Source: Sanguinoderma infundibulare
Taxonomy: Eukaryota > Basidiomycota > Agaricomycetes > Polyporales > Polyporaceae
Length of the DNA stretch: 64,000 nt
Direction of reading: 5' to 3'
NCBI GenBank assembly: GCA_032821775.1
Contig: JAVLRN010000004.1
Location: forward strand, 806,001-870,000
The notes under the pieces are model-generated. The model saw nothing but the letters and a program-made list of their open reading frames with translations, made no database searches and had not been told where the DNA came from. Of this stretch, positions 12,466-24,905 are shown in pieces (positions within the stretch are counted from its first letter, which is position 1; each line of letters opens with the position of its first letter). The position numbers were made by a program, and so were the translations under genes.

Positions 12466-14237
12466 GGTTCTGGGGGGGGGGCGGGGGTGGCAACGAACGG
12501 GAATAGAGAGAGGTTTGAAGGAGGGGAACACGTCAAGCGCCACTATATAGAGTCCCACTAAGGTTCCGGTGAGTGGATTGATATGATAGTAACAACCCTA
12601 CAAGCTGGAGGCGAAACACCCTTCTATCCCCACACAATGATAAACTTCAAACTCTGGTGTCCGCACAACTTTCACGACGAAGCCCGTCCACGACTCCGGG
12701 AAGGCCGATGTCCTCCATGACTCGAAGCCCTAGCGACGCCCTCTACCGCCGATCTGGAACGCAATCAGCGCCACCACAAATCCCCGAGCGCCATAGTAGA
12801 AGCTCAAGCGGGAACAGGGAGAGGAAAGCTGGAAAGGCTCATGTGCGTGTTATGCGCGATGTCTGGACTGGTACACGGGGGGCATTGCGCAAGACTGAGA
12901 GCACGTGGGGACCTACAAGTCCGGGTGGTACGGGGACGAGAGTTCGAAGGTTTGAATCCCATTCTTCGCAATCGTTGGCGCGATGGCACGTGCGCAGGAT
13001 GCACAACATGATCCGGGCTGGGAGCGGACAGATATCAATATAAAAAGGAGAGCGCTCGCCCGGAGGCAGTACACTGACAGCTGGCTCAGTTGGTGAGGAA
13101 GGAGATGGCGAAGAGCATGATGGGTAGTTCTACGCGCGACATCGTAGCCGCCGACTGGGCACGTTGCCGTTCGTAAAACGGTCGTGCACGATCGTTCGAA
13201 TCGCCAAACAGATTTAAAGATACGGGAACACAGAATTTCTGTGACAACCACCATCAACATACGAGAATAGCACGCGGATGTTATAGCCGCAACAAACCGT
13301 CAACGACACATGGTGACACCTCGCCCGAAGACGGGGATGTACACACGGTCAAGCAATATAACCACCGCCTGCCACTCAATGTCGACCCATCCGGCGAATC
13401 AACACCGCGCGAAAGAGTGGACTCAGCCGTGGCGAGGAGGAACGTCGGAGGGAAGGTCAGATCCAGTGAAAGACGCCTCGCTCCGCCAACACCGAACAAC
13501 GTCCTCGGACAAGCGCACGTCTAATCCTAGCCCTTGCTGGAGCTCTGATGTTCCAGAACTGTGGTCGGTCCAGGACACGAGACACAAATTGCGACTCACC
13601 AATTGACTGGCCTATGATGCAAAGCAAGTTGGCATTTTGGCTTGCCATCGAAACGCTGCCCCACTGATATGCCCCCAGCCACACTCCACTCTTGCCTCGT
13701 CTTTTGCCCAGGGGTCCTCGATGATATATGGAACGACCAACGATGGGCACGCAAAATGTCGCATATGCTTGCAGAGGAGGAACAGCGGAGCTTGAATTGT
13801 GCTTGGTGTTGTTTGGCCGCAGCCACAGCCGAGTCGATATGCGTTTCCGAGTCGGTTGCTTGTTTGAGACGAACGACGACGACAACGAAAGACGTGCGGG
13901 ATGGACAAGAGCCAACGAGTATCGCGCCTTTCACTCGATCACAGGCTGAATACTACATATATGCTAAATGCTCTTTCTTCGTTTCAGGCAAATTTCCTGC
14001 ACGATGGACACCAACACGCAGTTCCCGACACGCGGCCCCCAACTTCAACTGCTCCCCCCTCCTTCCACCTGCACCGGTAGCGAAACCAGCCAATTCGCAT
14101 CCTTCGGCGTTGGCACAGCTCACCGCACTTAGTGGGCACGGTCGTCATGACTGTCATCGTCGAGGAATGGCTGGACGAGCGCGACGGCATCCGCCGTCGC
14201 TGCTGCTAAGACCCAAGTCTCGGACGACTGGCCAGAC
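12466..14237. repeat. Duplicated intergenic block 3
   Basis: Upstream of copy C. It contains the same landmarks as the other gaps: CACAACATGATCCGGGCTGG near 13000, TGGCCTATGATGCAAAGC near 13610 and GGAGCTTGAATTGTGCTTGG at about 13789. Minus-strand frames (13457-13934) are open for 100-150 codons in overlapping registers, suggesting former coding sequence, but no family was recognised. Confidence 0.5.
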
Positions 14238-14600
14238 TTAGACTCCCGAAGCATCTCGCGAATTCGCCTCGGAACATGATGAGTGCAGCTCGTACTTCTG
14301 GATGTCCTCCTCAACGAGCCCCAGCACGTCGAAGAGGATGTCGGTTTGGATGTCCTCGCTGTCGATGGACGACAGATAGGTGTTGTACCTCGTTCTTCAC
14401 CTTCTTGTCCATCATGTTCTTCCACGCCCTCCACACGTCTGTGTTGTTCGGAAGCATGACGTTCAGGAGCGCGAGCGCAAGGGGGACGCGGGGCGCGAGA
14501 GGCGGCGCGGGTTACCTCCCAGAAAATCGGGAGACCTTCGCCACGTGCGACCGCGACGAGCTGATATAGATGATGAGACCAGGATTGCTGCATATGCGAT
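14238..14600 (-). pseudogene. Decayed fragment of an unrecognised protein gene
   Basis: On the minus strand two adjacent frames read like genuine protein: first NVMLPNNTDVWRAWKNMMDK (about 14470-14400), then, after a one-base shift, YLSSIDSEDIQTDILFDVLG and further to SRDASGV and a TAA at 14238. The composition (acidic, helical, no low complexity) supports real coding history. The frame change has no intron signals, so I call it broken. Neither half is recognised. It lies just 3' of DUF6533 copy D and is not seen in the other gaps. Confidence 0.45.
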
Positions 14601-14877
14601 GCTGGTAGCCCGACTGAAGGTAGACTGTGGGCTGGTATTTCGTCAAGCCGGTTCTCACATGCATGTCCAGAGTACCGTAGTTGTCCAAGAAAACTGTATG
14701 CTAGCGCGGAATCTCGTACGAGACTCGAAATGAATAAAGAACACGCAATCTACCGTATGGCAGCGCCCTGGAGAAGACGGACAAACTGAAGGTAGCTGGC
14801 AGGTCGAGGAAGTGAACTGGCATATCCGCGGCGAGGGCTCGGTCGGACACAGGGCGATGCGCAATGCACCGCCCGGA

Positions 14878-16609
14878 TCAGCAAGAGAAGTCGACCGCGC
14901 GTAAGGACGTCTGTGCCTCGGAGCTTGAACTGTGATCGTAGACCTCTGAAGTCGATGACATGGTACTGGGCCTGTCTCCAACGGTCGAGCATGCAGGATC
15001 CGAGGGGAAGTGATGAGCTTCGCTCTCCCCTGGGGTGGGGAGCGAGGAAGCGAGGGAGCCAAGAACGCGGTTGAACTTGAGGCTACCAAGTTGGATGGAC
15101 GAGAGGGAGTGCCCGTCGGCGTTGCCATTGCTTGCTTCTTGGAGATCGATGAGGAAGCGCGACATGAGAACAGCCGTGATTCTGTGGTGGGGCACGGGGC
15201 GGGATGAATAGGTTAGAATGTAGCCGTAGCACGGGGAATCCGATGGGGACGTACGGTTCTGTAAGAGCGGTGATGAAGTATGCTTCAGAAGCTTCGCCGT
15301 CGAATAGCAGCTGCGTGGATAATGGAGCGTGAGCATGGATGATAGAGATGCCGAGGCTTGTGCGCTCTCGACTTACTGAACGAAGCGAGAACGTTAGTTG
15401 AATGGTGTTCATAATGAGGAGGATTCTGCATGGTAATCAACACAAAAAGAAATGGGGTCCGTCAACAGGACACACATGAAGTACACGACGCCTGGCAAAG
15501 GAGAAGTGACTTGTTGAGTAAAGCAAATTGCCCTTTGATCTGATATGCTTACCGTCCCGAAAGAGGATGGTCGAGAGAGATGTGCTGCGCCCCAGTCGCC
15601 TCATCTCCTTGGCATTTTTGTACGTTGCAGTCCAAGTGATTCCTACGACCAGTAGATCAGAGGTGATGAGGCCGACTCGAGATACGATAAGGACTGGGTA
15701 AAATTCACACGGAAGATACGGAGATCAGCTTCTGTCACACGGCGTTGGATGAACAGTACGCACAACTAAACCGGCAGTGGGTCAGTATTTCAGTAAGCAT
15801 CGATATCCTTGCCAAACGATACTCACGCATCCTTCATGGCATCAGTGATGCCGCCGGACTGGTCCATACAGCCAAGTGTGGAGTCTTCGAAACTGATTGT
15901 ATAGCCAAGCGCGACCTTGAACATAAGGTGGTCAGCTTCGCCTCTCCTTTGGGACCGACATCTCTATGTCTGCGAAACTCACATAGTTGACAATCGCAGG
16001 TGCGACGGAGAGTACGAAAACCAAAGCCGCGAGTACCCATGACCGAGAGCTTAGCACGTAGGCTCGTAAGCTCGAGAACGCTGTGTATGACACGGGAAAT
16101 GTCGATACTGATGCCATGAAGGGTGACCCATCAAATGATGCGTACCGGCCCAGGGAATGTACTGGAGAAACCGCATGATCTCCGAGCTAATTTCGGATGC
16201 CTTACACCTGGTTTCTAAGTGAGCCTAGAAGGTGCTGCGATGAGATATGCCCCAACCTAGCAATTCTGAATGGCCATGGAATAGAGAACAGTATATTGAA
16301 CACCAGAGGCAGGTAACGGTTGACGAAAAACAGGACGGAAGCGACGGAGATTTTGCGCCTCCAGAAGAGCTCCATGTCTTTGCCGATGGTGATTGTGGAC
16401 TCATACAAAATAAGGCCTAGAATCAAAGATAATATTAGCACGAATGCGACTACGTTGAGAATCCCGTGGCAGACTCACTGGTCGCGGCTACGCCGACATA
16501 ATCTCCTACTTGACTAGAGGAGATGGAGTAAGTGCGTCATGGAGCTGAACAAAAATACTCACGTGGAAATAGAGACAGCGATAAGCCCAGCGCTGTTTGG
16601 ATTTGACAT
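14878..16609 (-). CDS. DUF6533 family membrane protein, array copy D
   Basis: Fourth copy, ATG at 16609 (MSNPNSAGLIAVSIST). The second exon joins in phase as Q-V-G-D-Y-V-G-V-A-A-T. The core exon (about 16441-16230) is the best preserved of the four: ILYESTITIGKDMELFWRRK followed by ASVLFFVNRYLPLVFNILF. Then come FSSLRAYVLSSRSWVLAALV, a helix with an I-T-W-T-A-T-Y-x-N-A-K-E-M stretch, and the last exon with AVLMSRFLIDLQEASNGNAD ending LRAVDFSC. This is the most 5' gene of the tandem series and may be the least altered. Expression cannot be judged from sequence. Confidence 0.75.
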
Positions 16610-19100
16610 GGTTCGGAGGGTAGCCAACGGAAGGGGAGAGAGATTTGAAGGCGGGCGTCGCGTCGAGTGCCACTATATGTGCACGTACTGAAGGACGGTC
16701 TCCAAGACCGGCGGATACCAGACGGGTTTAAGGGTTCAGGTCCCCTCTTCGCAGTTGTCGTCACGACGGTAGGCCACGCAACATGATCCGGGTGGGAGCG
16801 GATGGGCATCGATCTGAAAAAAAAGATAGAGTTAGCCTGGAGGGGATATACCGCCGACAAACATACTTAAGGAGGCGGCGTTGGTGACGAGGGAGAAGAC
16901 AGCCTCGAAATTTTAGCATTTGACAACACTCCGTACGTCGTCACCTTGAGCTGGTTGCCAGTCGGAACGATGGGCTGCACCGCTGTTTGAACCGTTAAAA
17001 ATATGCTGGCACAACCAATTTTGGTTGCAAGCATCAACAGCGTACGTGAGGGGGGGAACACGTGTGCGTCATGGTTTCACGGAACCGTCAAGGCCACATC
17101 CTCGCCCGAACACGGTGATGTAGGCAAGATTTCGGAATGCCTGTCCATTGGTCCAACAAAGGGCGGACTCAACCATGGTGAGGGGGAGTAGGGGTAGCAG
17201 ATGTCAATCTGGTGAGCGTCCGGTGGATGACACCTCGCTCCGCCAGAGATGAAAAACGTCCTCAGATGAGAGAACGTTTGGTCCCATCTCTTGCGGAAGG
17301 GCTGGTGGCCTCCAGGGTGTGATCGAACACTGAAAAAAACACGACTCACAAATTGGGCAGCCTATAATACAAAGCATATCGTCGCCTTGCTTGCCCTCGC
17401 CTCACTCCCTTATTGATGAGCGCCGCCTTGCCTTCCGCCCAGCGGTTTTGGTACGCACTGTTTGCAGTTCAATGTCTGCGTTCGCGGTATGTTGATTTCC
17501 CAATGGTACAACACTCTCACCCATGCACGAACGTACCCTGATTCCTAGCAGTCTAGCCGATTCTTACAGCATCAGTGACCCTCATCAATAGCCCGGATGA
17601 CCGTACAATTGTCGGATATGGTCGCTATCGACAGGGGGAGGAACAGCATCCTCAATCATTCCTGTGGGTCTGCCGGAGGGCGTGTACCGATAGATTAACA
17701 GGGAGAACCACGAAATACAGCAAAATGAAGTGCTTACAATATATCTCATAGCGCACACTTTCAACTACGAACAGTGGCCGCAGAGAGGGTACCGGTCGAC
17801 TCAAGGGCTCCTGCCTCCGCGGAGCTTGAATTGTGCTTGGCGTTGTTTGGACGCAGCCACAGACGCGTCGCGCCCAATGGGCGCTTCGATCAGTGCTTGT
17901 TTGAGACAGCGGACATGCAGGCAGGATCCATGGACAAGAAGGGCTAGCGAGTATCGCGCCTTTCAGTCCACAAAATACTAATCAAACTCGATCCGCATCC
18001 CCTGGTGCCAGTAACAACGCCGACATATCCAGACAACGTCCGTCTTCTTCCTCCCTCGACTGCGTGCGTCATATGATGTGAGACTCCTCTCGTTGTTCAC
18101 GCTACCAGGCCTCCAACGTAATGAAAAAGGCGATAACTATGCGACGGACATATCAGTCTGAGCACACAGGATGGAGCCTCGCGGTGGACGGCGACTCACA
18201 GTGGCGGCATTGCCAATTGGAGCCTCTGGGTTCCGCAGCGGTCCTCAGGATTGTTGGCGTTCAATAGCTCACTGTGCATCGTCCTGCGCGAGGTGTCGTT
18301 CGTAACAAAGCCATGCACGCTCGTGTGAATAGTCAAACAGATCTGAATCTACATGTTGGGATACCAAATTTTGATTATCACCATGAACAACGTACGCGAA
18401 GAAGGGAAAGCATGTGGGCGTATGGTTCCACCAACCCGTTACAGCCACATAGTGGCACCCCACCCGAAGAGGAGGATGTACGCAAGGTTAAGGAATATAT
18501 CGCCCGTCCATCCGCCCCCCTCCGACGAATCGACACCCCGCGAAAGGGCGGACTCAGCCGTGCCGAGGGGGAGCAGGGTGGTCAGTCTTGTAACATCCAC
18601 AAAGGACGCCTCGCTCCGCCAACAGTGGATGACGTCTTCAGACGAGCGAACGTCTGGTCCCAGCCCTTGCGGGACGGCTGACGCTCCAGGGGTTGGTCGG
18701 ACACTGGGGAGAAAAATCATGGCTGGGAAAACTGGGCTATGTAGCAGCGGAGCTTGAATACTGCTTGGTATTGTTTGCTCTTATACGGCGCAGCCAAAGC
18801 GTGGGCGCTTCGGTTGCTTGTCTCAACGTGGACTCCGAGGCCGCCTCCTCCTCCGCGACCAACGAGCTCTTCTGCTGTGCAGAGATTGGGGTCTGGTCTT
18901 GAAAGCAGGAAGCATACTTCAATTCAAGGCATGTGGGGCATTTATGCTCGTATTTGTATCTTGCTCATGTGAAACCCGGCAGGTCGACGTGTTGCACCCG
19001 TGTTCGACGGCGACGGCACAGCTGGGACGAGCAAGATAGACGTCCGTCACTCGAGGATGCTCGTTCGGCAGTGTCAGAAGCTCGAAGATGAAGCAGACCG
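16610..19100. repeat. Duplicated intergenic block 4, doubled
   Basis: Upstream of copy D. Here the GGAGCTTGAATTGTGCTTGG segment occurs twice (about 17818, and a diverged copy near 18748). Each is preceded by related minus-strand sequence with a conserved G-x-A-E-S-A-L-S-R-G-V-D-S-type stretch (about 18540; also about 13415). The block therefore holds an extra internal duplication. No intact gene was found. Confidence 0.5.
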
Positions 19101-19525
19101 CCTACAATCCTAGGGGAATGCTATGGTACACACGCCGGTATTCGCGCCCTTTGAGTACTTAACAGACACGTCTTTCCTCAGGAACTCGCCGAAGGCATGA
19201 TAAGAGGATCCGGAAGTCTCATCAGACGGTGCTCGCTTGAAATTAATCCCAGATTTTAGGCTTCTTCGACTCGTCTTCCACCTCCGGCGGTAGCTCAATG
19301 CACCTGTTCACGCTCTTCAGACTCGCGACCCGGGTCGATCGCAGCCCGCCCGTGTTGAACACCTTGAGCCCTTGCGATCTTGATGATCTCCTGGCGGTGT
19401 TTTTCAGTGAATCCCGGATTTGAAACCTCACGCTCGACTGCCTGCATCTTGCCTCGGGCGACCCAGGATGCCAGTTTTGAAGCGGACGCTCATGCCGCCA
19501 TGATAGAGTCGCGGTCCGACTGACG
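19100..19525. other. Gap with an unrecognised minus-strand open stretch
   Basis: A minus-strand frame from about 19500 to 19255 ends ELPPEVEDESKKPKIWD before a stop and looks protein-like at its end, while the neighbouring frame carries KIARAQGVQHGRAAIDPG. The two may be exons or a frameshifted remnant. I do not recognise the product. Confidence 0.25.
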
Positions 19526-20621
19526 GTGCTCAATCCCGCCTCGGACCTCGCCCCAGCCAGACAGGTGTGGCTTGCAGAGAGGGTCGGTGACATCAAAGAA
19601 CCCCCCATTTGTCATTCCCAGTCGGCTGAGAGCCTCATCATCCCCACCGAGGAGTATCCTGTCAAACTCGCCACCGAGAGGATCGGCCAACCTCTCATCC
19701 AGTTCGTTGCCATTTCCGGTAACTTGGAGGATGCAAACATCCAGGCCTTCGGTGGCGGCCCACTCGTCGCGGGTCCTCGTTGACCAACGACCCGGTTGCT
19801 GCGGTGTTCGTGGAGGAGGTCAGCACCCAAGTCACAAACGTCGCCAACGACGACAAGGCGTACGCCTCGTTCTGTAAGTCGTTAACATTCTCCTTTACAT
19901 CTCTCTCTGAACTTCATCCGTTTATGCCGGTCGCGCAGGCTTGTGACGGGAACATCCCGCAGGAGTACACCGCCGTCAACGTCGCAAAGGTACGTGTCAT
20001 CCCACATAGAATCAACCTGTGTGCTATATAGCTCAGCATAGAGAGCGTCACGAATACAGGTTACCTGAGGATACCGACAGGTTCATCCGCGGGCATACTC
20101 GTGGGTGACAGACCCGCGGATACAGGGTCCCAGCGGATACAGGTATGGATTCGACAGGCTATGGGTACCGGTGCAGGTCAGCACTGACATGGACCAGATC
20201 CCCGCAGTCTGCCTCCCGGCCGTCGTGGGCGGCATTTGGGCTCACGAGTACGGCGCGATCTCCGTCCGATTCTTGCCTTCCTGGGAAGACAAGGACGTGT
20301 GTACCTGTCAGGCCGCGCTCATCTTCTTTGCCTGCCGTCCACTACGTTGCTTGATCCGCAGTATGTTCATTCCCACCTTCATCTTACTCCAACGCACTCC
20401 AACTGTTCCTAGTGACCAGCGGTCCACTGGGCGCACATGCAAGGCCTCTCGCAGATCTCCGCCTCGTATCTCGCTCAAAAGCGCATTCCCAGTCCTTCGG
20501 CGCGACCCATGTCCTCGACGTCCGTCGCACCCTCACCTACGATGAAATACAGGCCGCGCCCCTGTCAGAACGCCAACTCTGCACGTTCTACGAAGCCGTC
20601 GACAAGCCACGTGACATCTAG
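19526..20621 (+). pseudogene. Medium-chain dehydrogenase/reductase (enoyl reductase-like) pseudogene
   Basis: Pieces of an MDR oxidoreductase appear in order but in different frames. First comes an N-terminal GroES-like part (ANIQAFGGGPLVAG, stop, then VEEVSTQVTNVANDDKAYAS). Next is a substrate-domain piece (GNIPQEYTAVNVAK, then DQIPAVCLPAVVGG). Last is a Rossmann part, where AHMQGLSQISASYLAQ and AHSQSFGATHVLDVRRTLTY lie in adjacent frames. In intact relatives these segments are continuous. At least one stop and one frameshift are present, and the nucleotide-binding glycine motif was not found. It is probably a dead gene. The identification rests mainly on the SFGATHVLD and V-T-N-V-x-x-x-D-K signatures. 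Confidence 0.55.
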
Positions 20622-21287
20622 CGGGGGTTCAGGGTCCTCGGGCCGGGCTTGGCGTTCATGACCGTACGGTCACTCCTTGCTTCGCATTCGGTCGTATGGT
20701 CCGCATGCTCCATTGAGCGAATGTGGCAGTCGGCGATGCGCTCGTAAAGCCGCTCTGCTAGACGCGACGTAAGTGCAACCCCTCCGCAGATGCCATCCTA
20801 CGTACGAGGAGGGGCGGTGATAATGAGGGCCTGGGTCTCGAGCCGAAAAAGTCTCCTTCTGCCCACCCGCTGTCCCCGGCAGACGACCACGTCGCGTTGA
20901 GAAATCCTTTGAGCGTCCCAGTCCCCGCGTCCCACTCTATTTCCCATCCGAAGCCTACATGGGACCAGCCATCCGCGCCTATACGCATCCCATGACCTAT
21001 GTGAGTTCTGGCTCCTCCTAGCTTAGAAGAATGACTCCTCGAGTACTAACCACCACGGACGAATAGCCATACGCCGACCCTCCGAAGAGCGTCTTTTCTG
21101 ACACTCGCGTTCCATTGTGCCCTCGCTTTGACATATACGACGGAGGAAGATCGTTCCCAGGACGCTATTCGAACGCTGTTCCTGTAAACCGGAAGCGCGG
21201 GAACTGTTGGACTAAATTCAATAAGAAGCCGGAGTGTCCTCGTTCTCAGGCGCAGGCGCGGAGCCCCGCTCCCTTCCCCAACCCGCC
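20622..21287. other. Intergenic region before the MFS gene
   Basis: No gene is visible. It should hold the 5' region of the transporter. A GTG lies in frame 54 bp upstream of the chosen ATG, but the ATG at 21288 gives the usual start for this family. Confidence 0.4.
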
Positions 21288-23659
21288 ATGTCGCCGTCAA
21301 GCTTCCAGGAGAAGGCGTCGCAGCTCGAGGTGTCCCACAAGTTGGAGGACAATCTTGAAGCCGATTCCCATTCTCCTAGTCATCAAGTCGATCCTCGGAA
21401 AGTCTTTCGGAAGCTCGACGTACGACTGATACCCTTGGCCTGTCTCCTCTATTTGCTGTCCTTCTTGTACGTGTTGTAGCTCAATCATGACCTCGCTTCC
21501 TGAGCTGACGCATTTCGTGGCAGGGACCGAACGAGTATAGGTTCGTGGGTGTATCGATGTACATGTCAGCAAAGTCTGACAAACGTCGTCCAGGGAACGC
21601 GAAGATTGCGGGATTAGTAGGGGATCTGCAACTCACGGGCATAAAATACAACCTTTGCGCTGCCATTTTACTTGTGGGTAGTCTTACTCGCAATCGCAAT
21701 TGACCTGAGGTACTCAACTTCAACAGATTCCGTATGCACTCTTTGAAGTTCCAGCGTACGTTTTGAGTTGCGGCGTGGGTTTCATTAGTACTAATCGCTA
21801 CCTCCTTGTGATAGTAACCTCGCTTTGAAGAAAGTTGGCCCATCACGATGGAGTGAGTGTCCCCAGTCTTTTCGCCAGAGACTGTTCAATGACGTCATCG
21901 TAGTTCCCTTTATTATGTTCTGCTGGGGTGTTATTGTGGTGGCCGAAGGATTCGTGAAGAGCTTCGGAGGACTCATGACGTACACATACTTCGCTCGAAC
22001 ACTTTGACGCTCTGCAATAACTGTTTACTAATCCACGCCCACAGAGCCCGTGTATTTCAGGGCATGGCTGAAGTAAGTGATTCTTCCTATTTACTCCGTC
22101 TACGACTCAAACTGACCTTGTTCGGAAGTCGGGTATCTTTCCAGGCCTGACGTTCTACCTTTGCGTCTGGTACCCTCGGACTGCCCAAGCGCAAAGGATT
22201 AGCTTGTTGTATTCGGCCGTCACGCTTGCCGGCGCCTTTGGTGGGCTACTTGCGTTTGCTATCGTCAAGATGGATGGGTACGAGGTCATTGTCTCCCCCC
22301 GTTAATCATGCTGATGGTCCGTGCTCTCAGGGTCGGCGGGCTGCACGGATGGTCTTGGATTGTACGTTTCGAACCCTGATTGAAGTACAGCACACTCAAC
22401 GAATCTGCTAGTTCATCCTCGAGGGGTTAGGTGCGCACAATGCGTGCTCTCCCCAATCCATACTATCGCTGAACCAGACTGGCAGTGACCGTCGTCGTCG
22501 CCGTCTTCGCGTGGTTCTACATGTCCGACGTGAGTAACCGTCCTTTCGCTTGCGCGCCTCGCCTCAACGAAATCACCCCTCCATCCTCCAGTATCCAGAT
22601 AAAGCTACTTTCCTCGCGGAACCCGAAAGGGCGTGGCTCGTGGAGACCATCAAAGCCGACAGCTTCGGCCTCTCAAGAGAGTTCAAGCGCGAGTTCATCC
22701 TACAAGCTTTACGCGACCCGCACGTCTGGCTCCTGTTCGGCATCCACTTCTGGTACGCTTACCTCGCCCCCTTTATTGCATCTCTCTGATCTAACCAGTC
22801 CAATGCGTGGTCGCTCCAGTCTCATCGTCCCCGCCTACGCCTTCTCCCTCTTCCTCCCCACGATCATCACTGGACTCGGCTTCTCAACCTCGACCGCACA
22901 GCTCCTCTCCGTCCCGCCCAACGCCGCAGGCTGTCTCACGACCATCCTCGCCGGCGTCCTCTCCGACCGTATCCGCGCGCGCGGCCCATGCGTTCTTGCC
23001 GGAGCGCTTACCGGCCTCACGGGATACGCGATCCTGTTCGCGACGCGCCACCCGTGGCTTGGCTATTCTGGCACGATCATCGCGGCGTGTGGACTGTTTC
23101 CTGGGATCGCGTGCGTCCTCGCGTGGGCGGGCGGCAACTCGGGCGGGGAGGTGAAGAGGGCGGTCGCGATCGCGGTGGTAATCGGGTGTGGGAACTTGGG
23201 CCCGTAAGTCCGGTCGTCTGATCGCTGGGTGACGCTGGGTGCTGAGACCGGCACTGCGCTCGTCGTCTGCTGCAGGATCGCGTCGTCTTTCATTTACCGA
23301 CAGCAGGACAGTCCGAGGTACCTTCCTGGGCACGGTACAGCGATTGGGTGTCTCTGCGGCGCGTGAGTGGCTTCGTGCTGACACCCGGATGCTATGGTCC
23401 GGATGCTATGGCACGAGCACAATAATGAGACTGATCGTTGACACCCTGCAGGGTCGTGCTGTCCACCATCGCGATGCTCGAGTTCGCGCGGCTAAACCGC
23501 AAGAAGGCCGCCCAGTGCGCACGTGAAGGCATCACCGCGGACAGGGCTGGCGAGTTCGTCGAGATGGGCGACGCGTCGCCTTTGTTCAGGTTTGTGTGTT
23601 CGAGTCCATGTCATCCGCCGGCTCTAACTCGATGGTTCGGCGCCAGGTATACGATATGA
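21288..23659 (+). CDS. MFS transporter, TNA1/Dal5-like anion:cation symporter family
   Basis: About a dozen exons separated by introns of 50-70 nt. The protein starts MSPSSFQEKASQ with a hydrophilic N-terminus; DPRKVFRKLDVRLIPLACLL opens helix 1, followed by the D-R-T-S-I-G and N-A-K-I-A-G-L hallmarks of this subfamily. Later exons give GIFPGLTFYLCVWYPRTAQA, the loop with YPDKATFLAEPERAWL, and helices of the second half (IVPAYAFSLFLPTIITGLGF, LSVPPNAAGCLTTILAGVLS). The end is GDASPLFR joined over an intron to Y-T-I, the typical carboxyl end of TNA1-like carriers. It probably moves a small organic anion such as a vitamin or amino-acid derivative across the plasma membrane; the substrate is unknown. 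The exon near 21.72-21.86 kb is poorly resolved. Confidence 0.85.
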
Positions 23660-24905
23660 AGACCACGGCCGATCGCACCGTGGGAGGTGGTGGAAATGCG
23701 GCCGCCTTCTAGCTTCGGTGCCACCGTTCTGGGGTTGACCAGAACGGTCCGTCGACTCGGACAGATGTGGCGCTGATGCTCGCGATGGTATTGGTACCGG
23801 TATCATGCGTCATTGTGCTGGAGCTGTTCTTTGTACGAGTTGAGATGCTCGAATTGCAGGATGCAGGCGAATATGGACAACATCATAGGAAAGCTATCGA
23901 CCTGGGGATGAACTGACCGCAGCATCGAGTTCTCTATTGCGCAGACGTGCTCAACATTGCCAGTATCACGGTCTCCCCTGCGCGGTTCGGATTCGGCCTC
24001 ACGCGGCCCACTCTTCCCGGGCGCTCCTGTTCGACCGGGTGTGATCAAATCATATGGAACTTCAAAGCTTCGTGACCCTGGAGGTAAAGTTGGCCTTCGA
24101 GCCTTCGAAACGATCCTACAGGTGGTGTCGGTATGTCTCGCATCTTCTCCAAGCGCTGCATGCCACTGAGACCGGGTGCTCTAGAAGTTTGTGCGACACA
24201 ATCCCTATCGAATGGCATGAGAAAGGATGACGGTCGAATGTGAGTATGGAATACATCAACAGGGCCATCGAATTATGGAGCGGATACGAAGACGTGGGGT
24301 TCGTCCGTGTGGGTGCGAAGTTGTCCCAGAGAGAACATACTGCCGTACACCCGCGGCGCGCATCCTTCGACTGGATACTGGGCGCCGATTCCCCCTCAGA
24401 TGATATCTGATCTCGGGTCAGCCGTCCCTTGCGTCAATTCCAAAAAGGTCGAACGTGTTGCGTACGCCTGATGGGGAAGTGCTTCTCTCCGAGGAAGAAG
24501 CGACGGCTGGACGTCTGCGGTTTCAAGGGGTTTACGTTTGAAAGTTCTCGGGCGCAACGTTTATCGTTCAATTGTGGGCAATTACATCACCGTCATGATT
24601 TTCTGTGGATATCCCTGCGAATCAAGTTGGGCAGGAAGAGACCCTGTCTGTAAGTTCGTTCTCCCATGCTCTTCTATGTATAGCTCATACGAACATTACA
24701 CGCTTGATACAGGCTGCAGGTCAGCGCCACGCCCGTGCGGGACGGAAGGAAGAAGCGTTCACAGTCGGGTCCGATAACAGATTGCCCATCTGTCAGGGTC
24801 CAGCCGTGCGTACTGCCTTGCGCGTAAAATGGGCGGGGTCCGTTAACGCCCATATAGTGGAAATACCGGTGTTTCAGTTACTGCGGCTATTCGGATCCGG
24901 CACCC
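23660..24905. other. Intergenic region between MFS and DUF6534 genes
   Basis: I see no supported gene. Short frames exist on both strands, but none shows splice logic or a family motif. The last 300 bp probably contain the promoter of the DUF6534 gene. Confidence 0.4.

Noticed and set aside
12930..16765. tRNA 3'-end-like strings (AGGTTTGAATCCC near 12950; GGTTCAGGTCCC near 16735)
   Set aside because: They lie at the same place in duplicated blocks, without acceptor or D-arm pairing; they look like former exon sequence of the repeated block.
23803..24169. Possible small genes on both strands between the MFS and DUF6534 genes
   Set aside because: No motif, no splice support and atypical composition.
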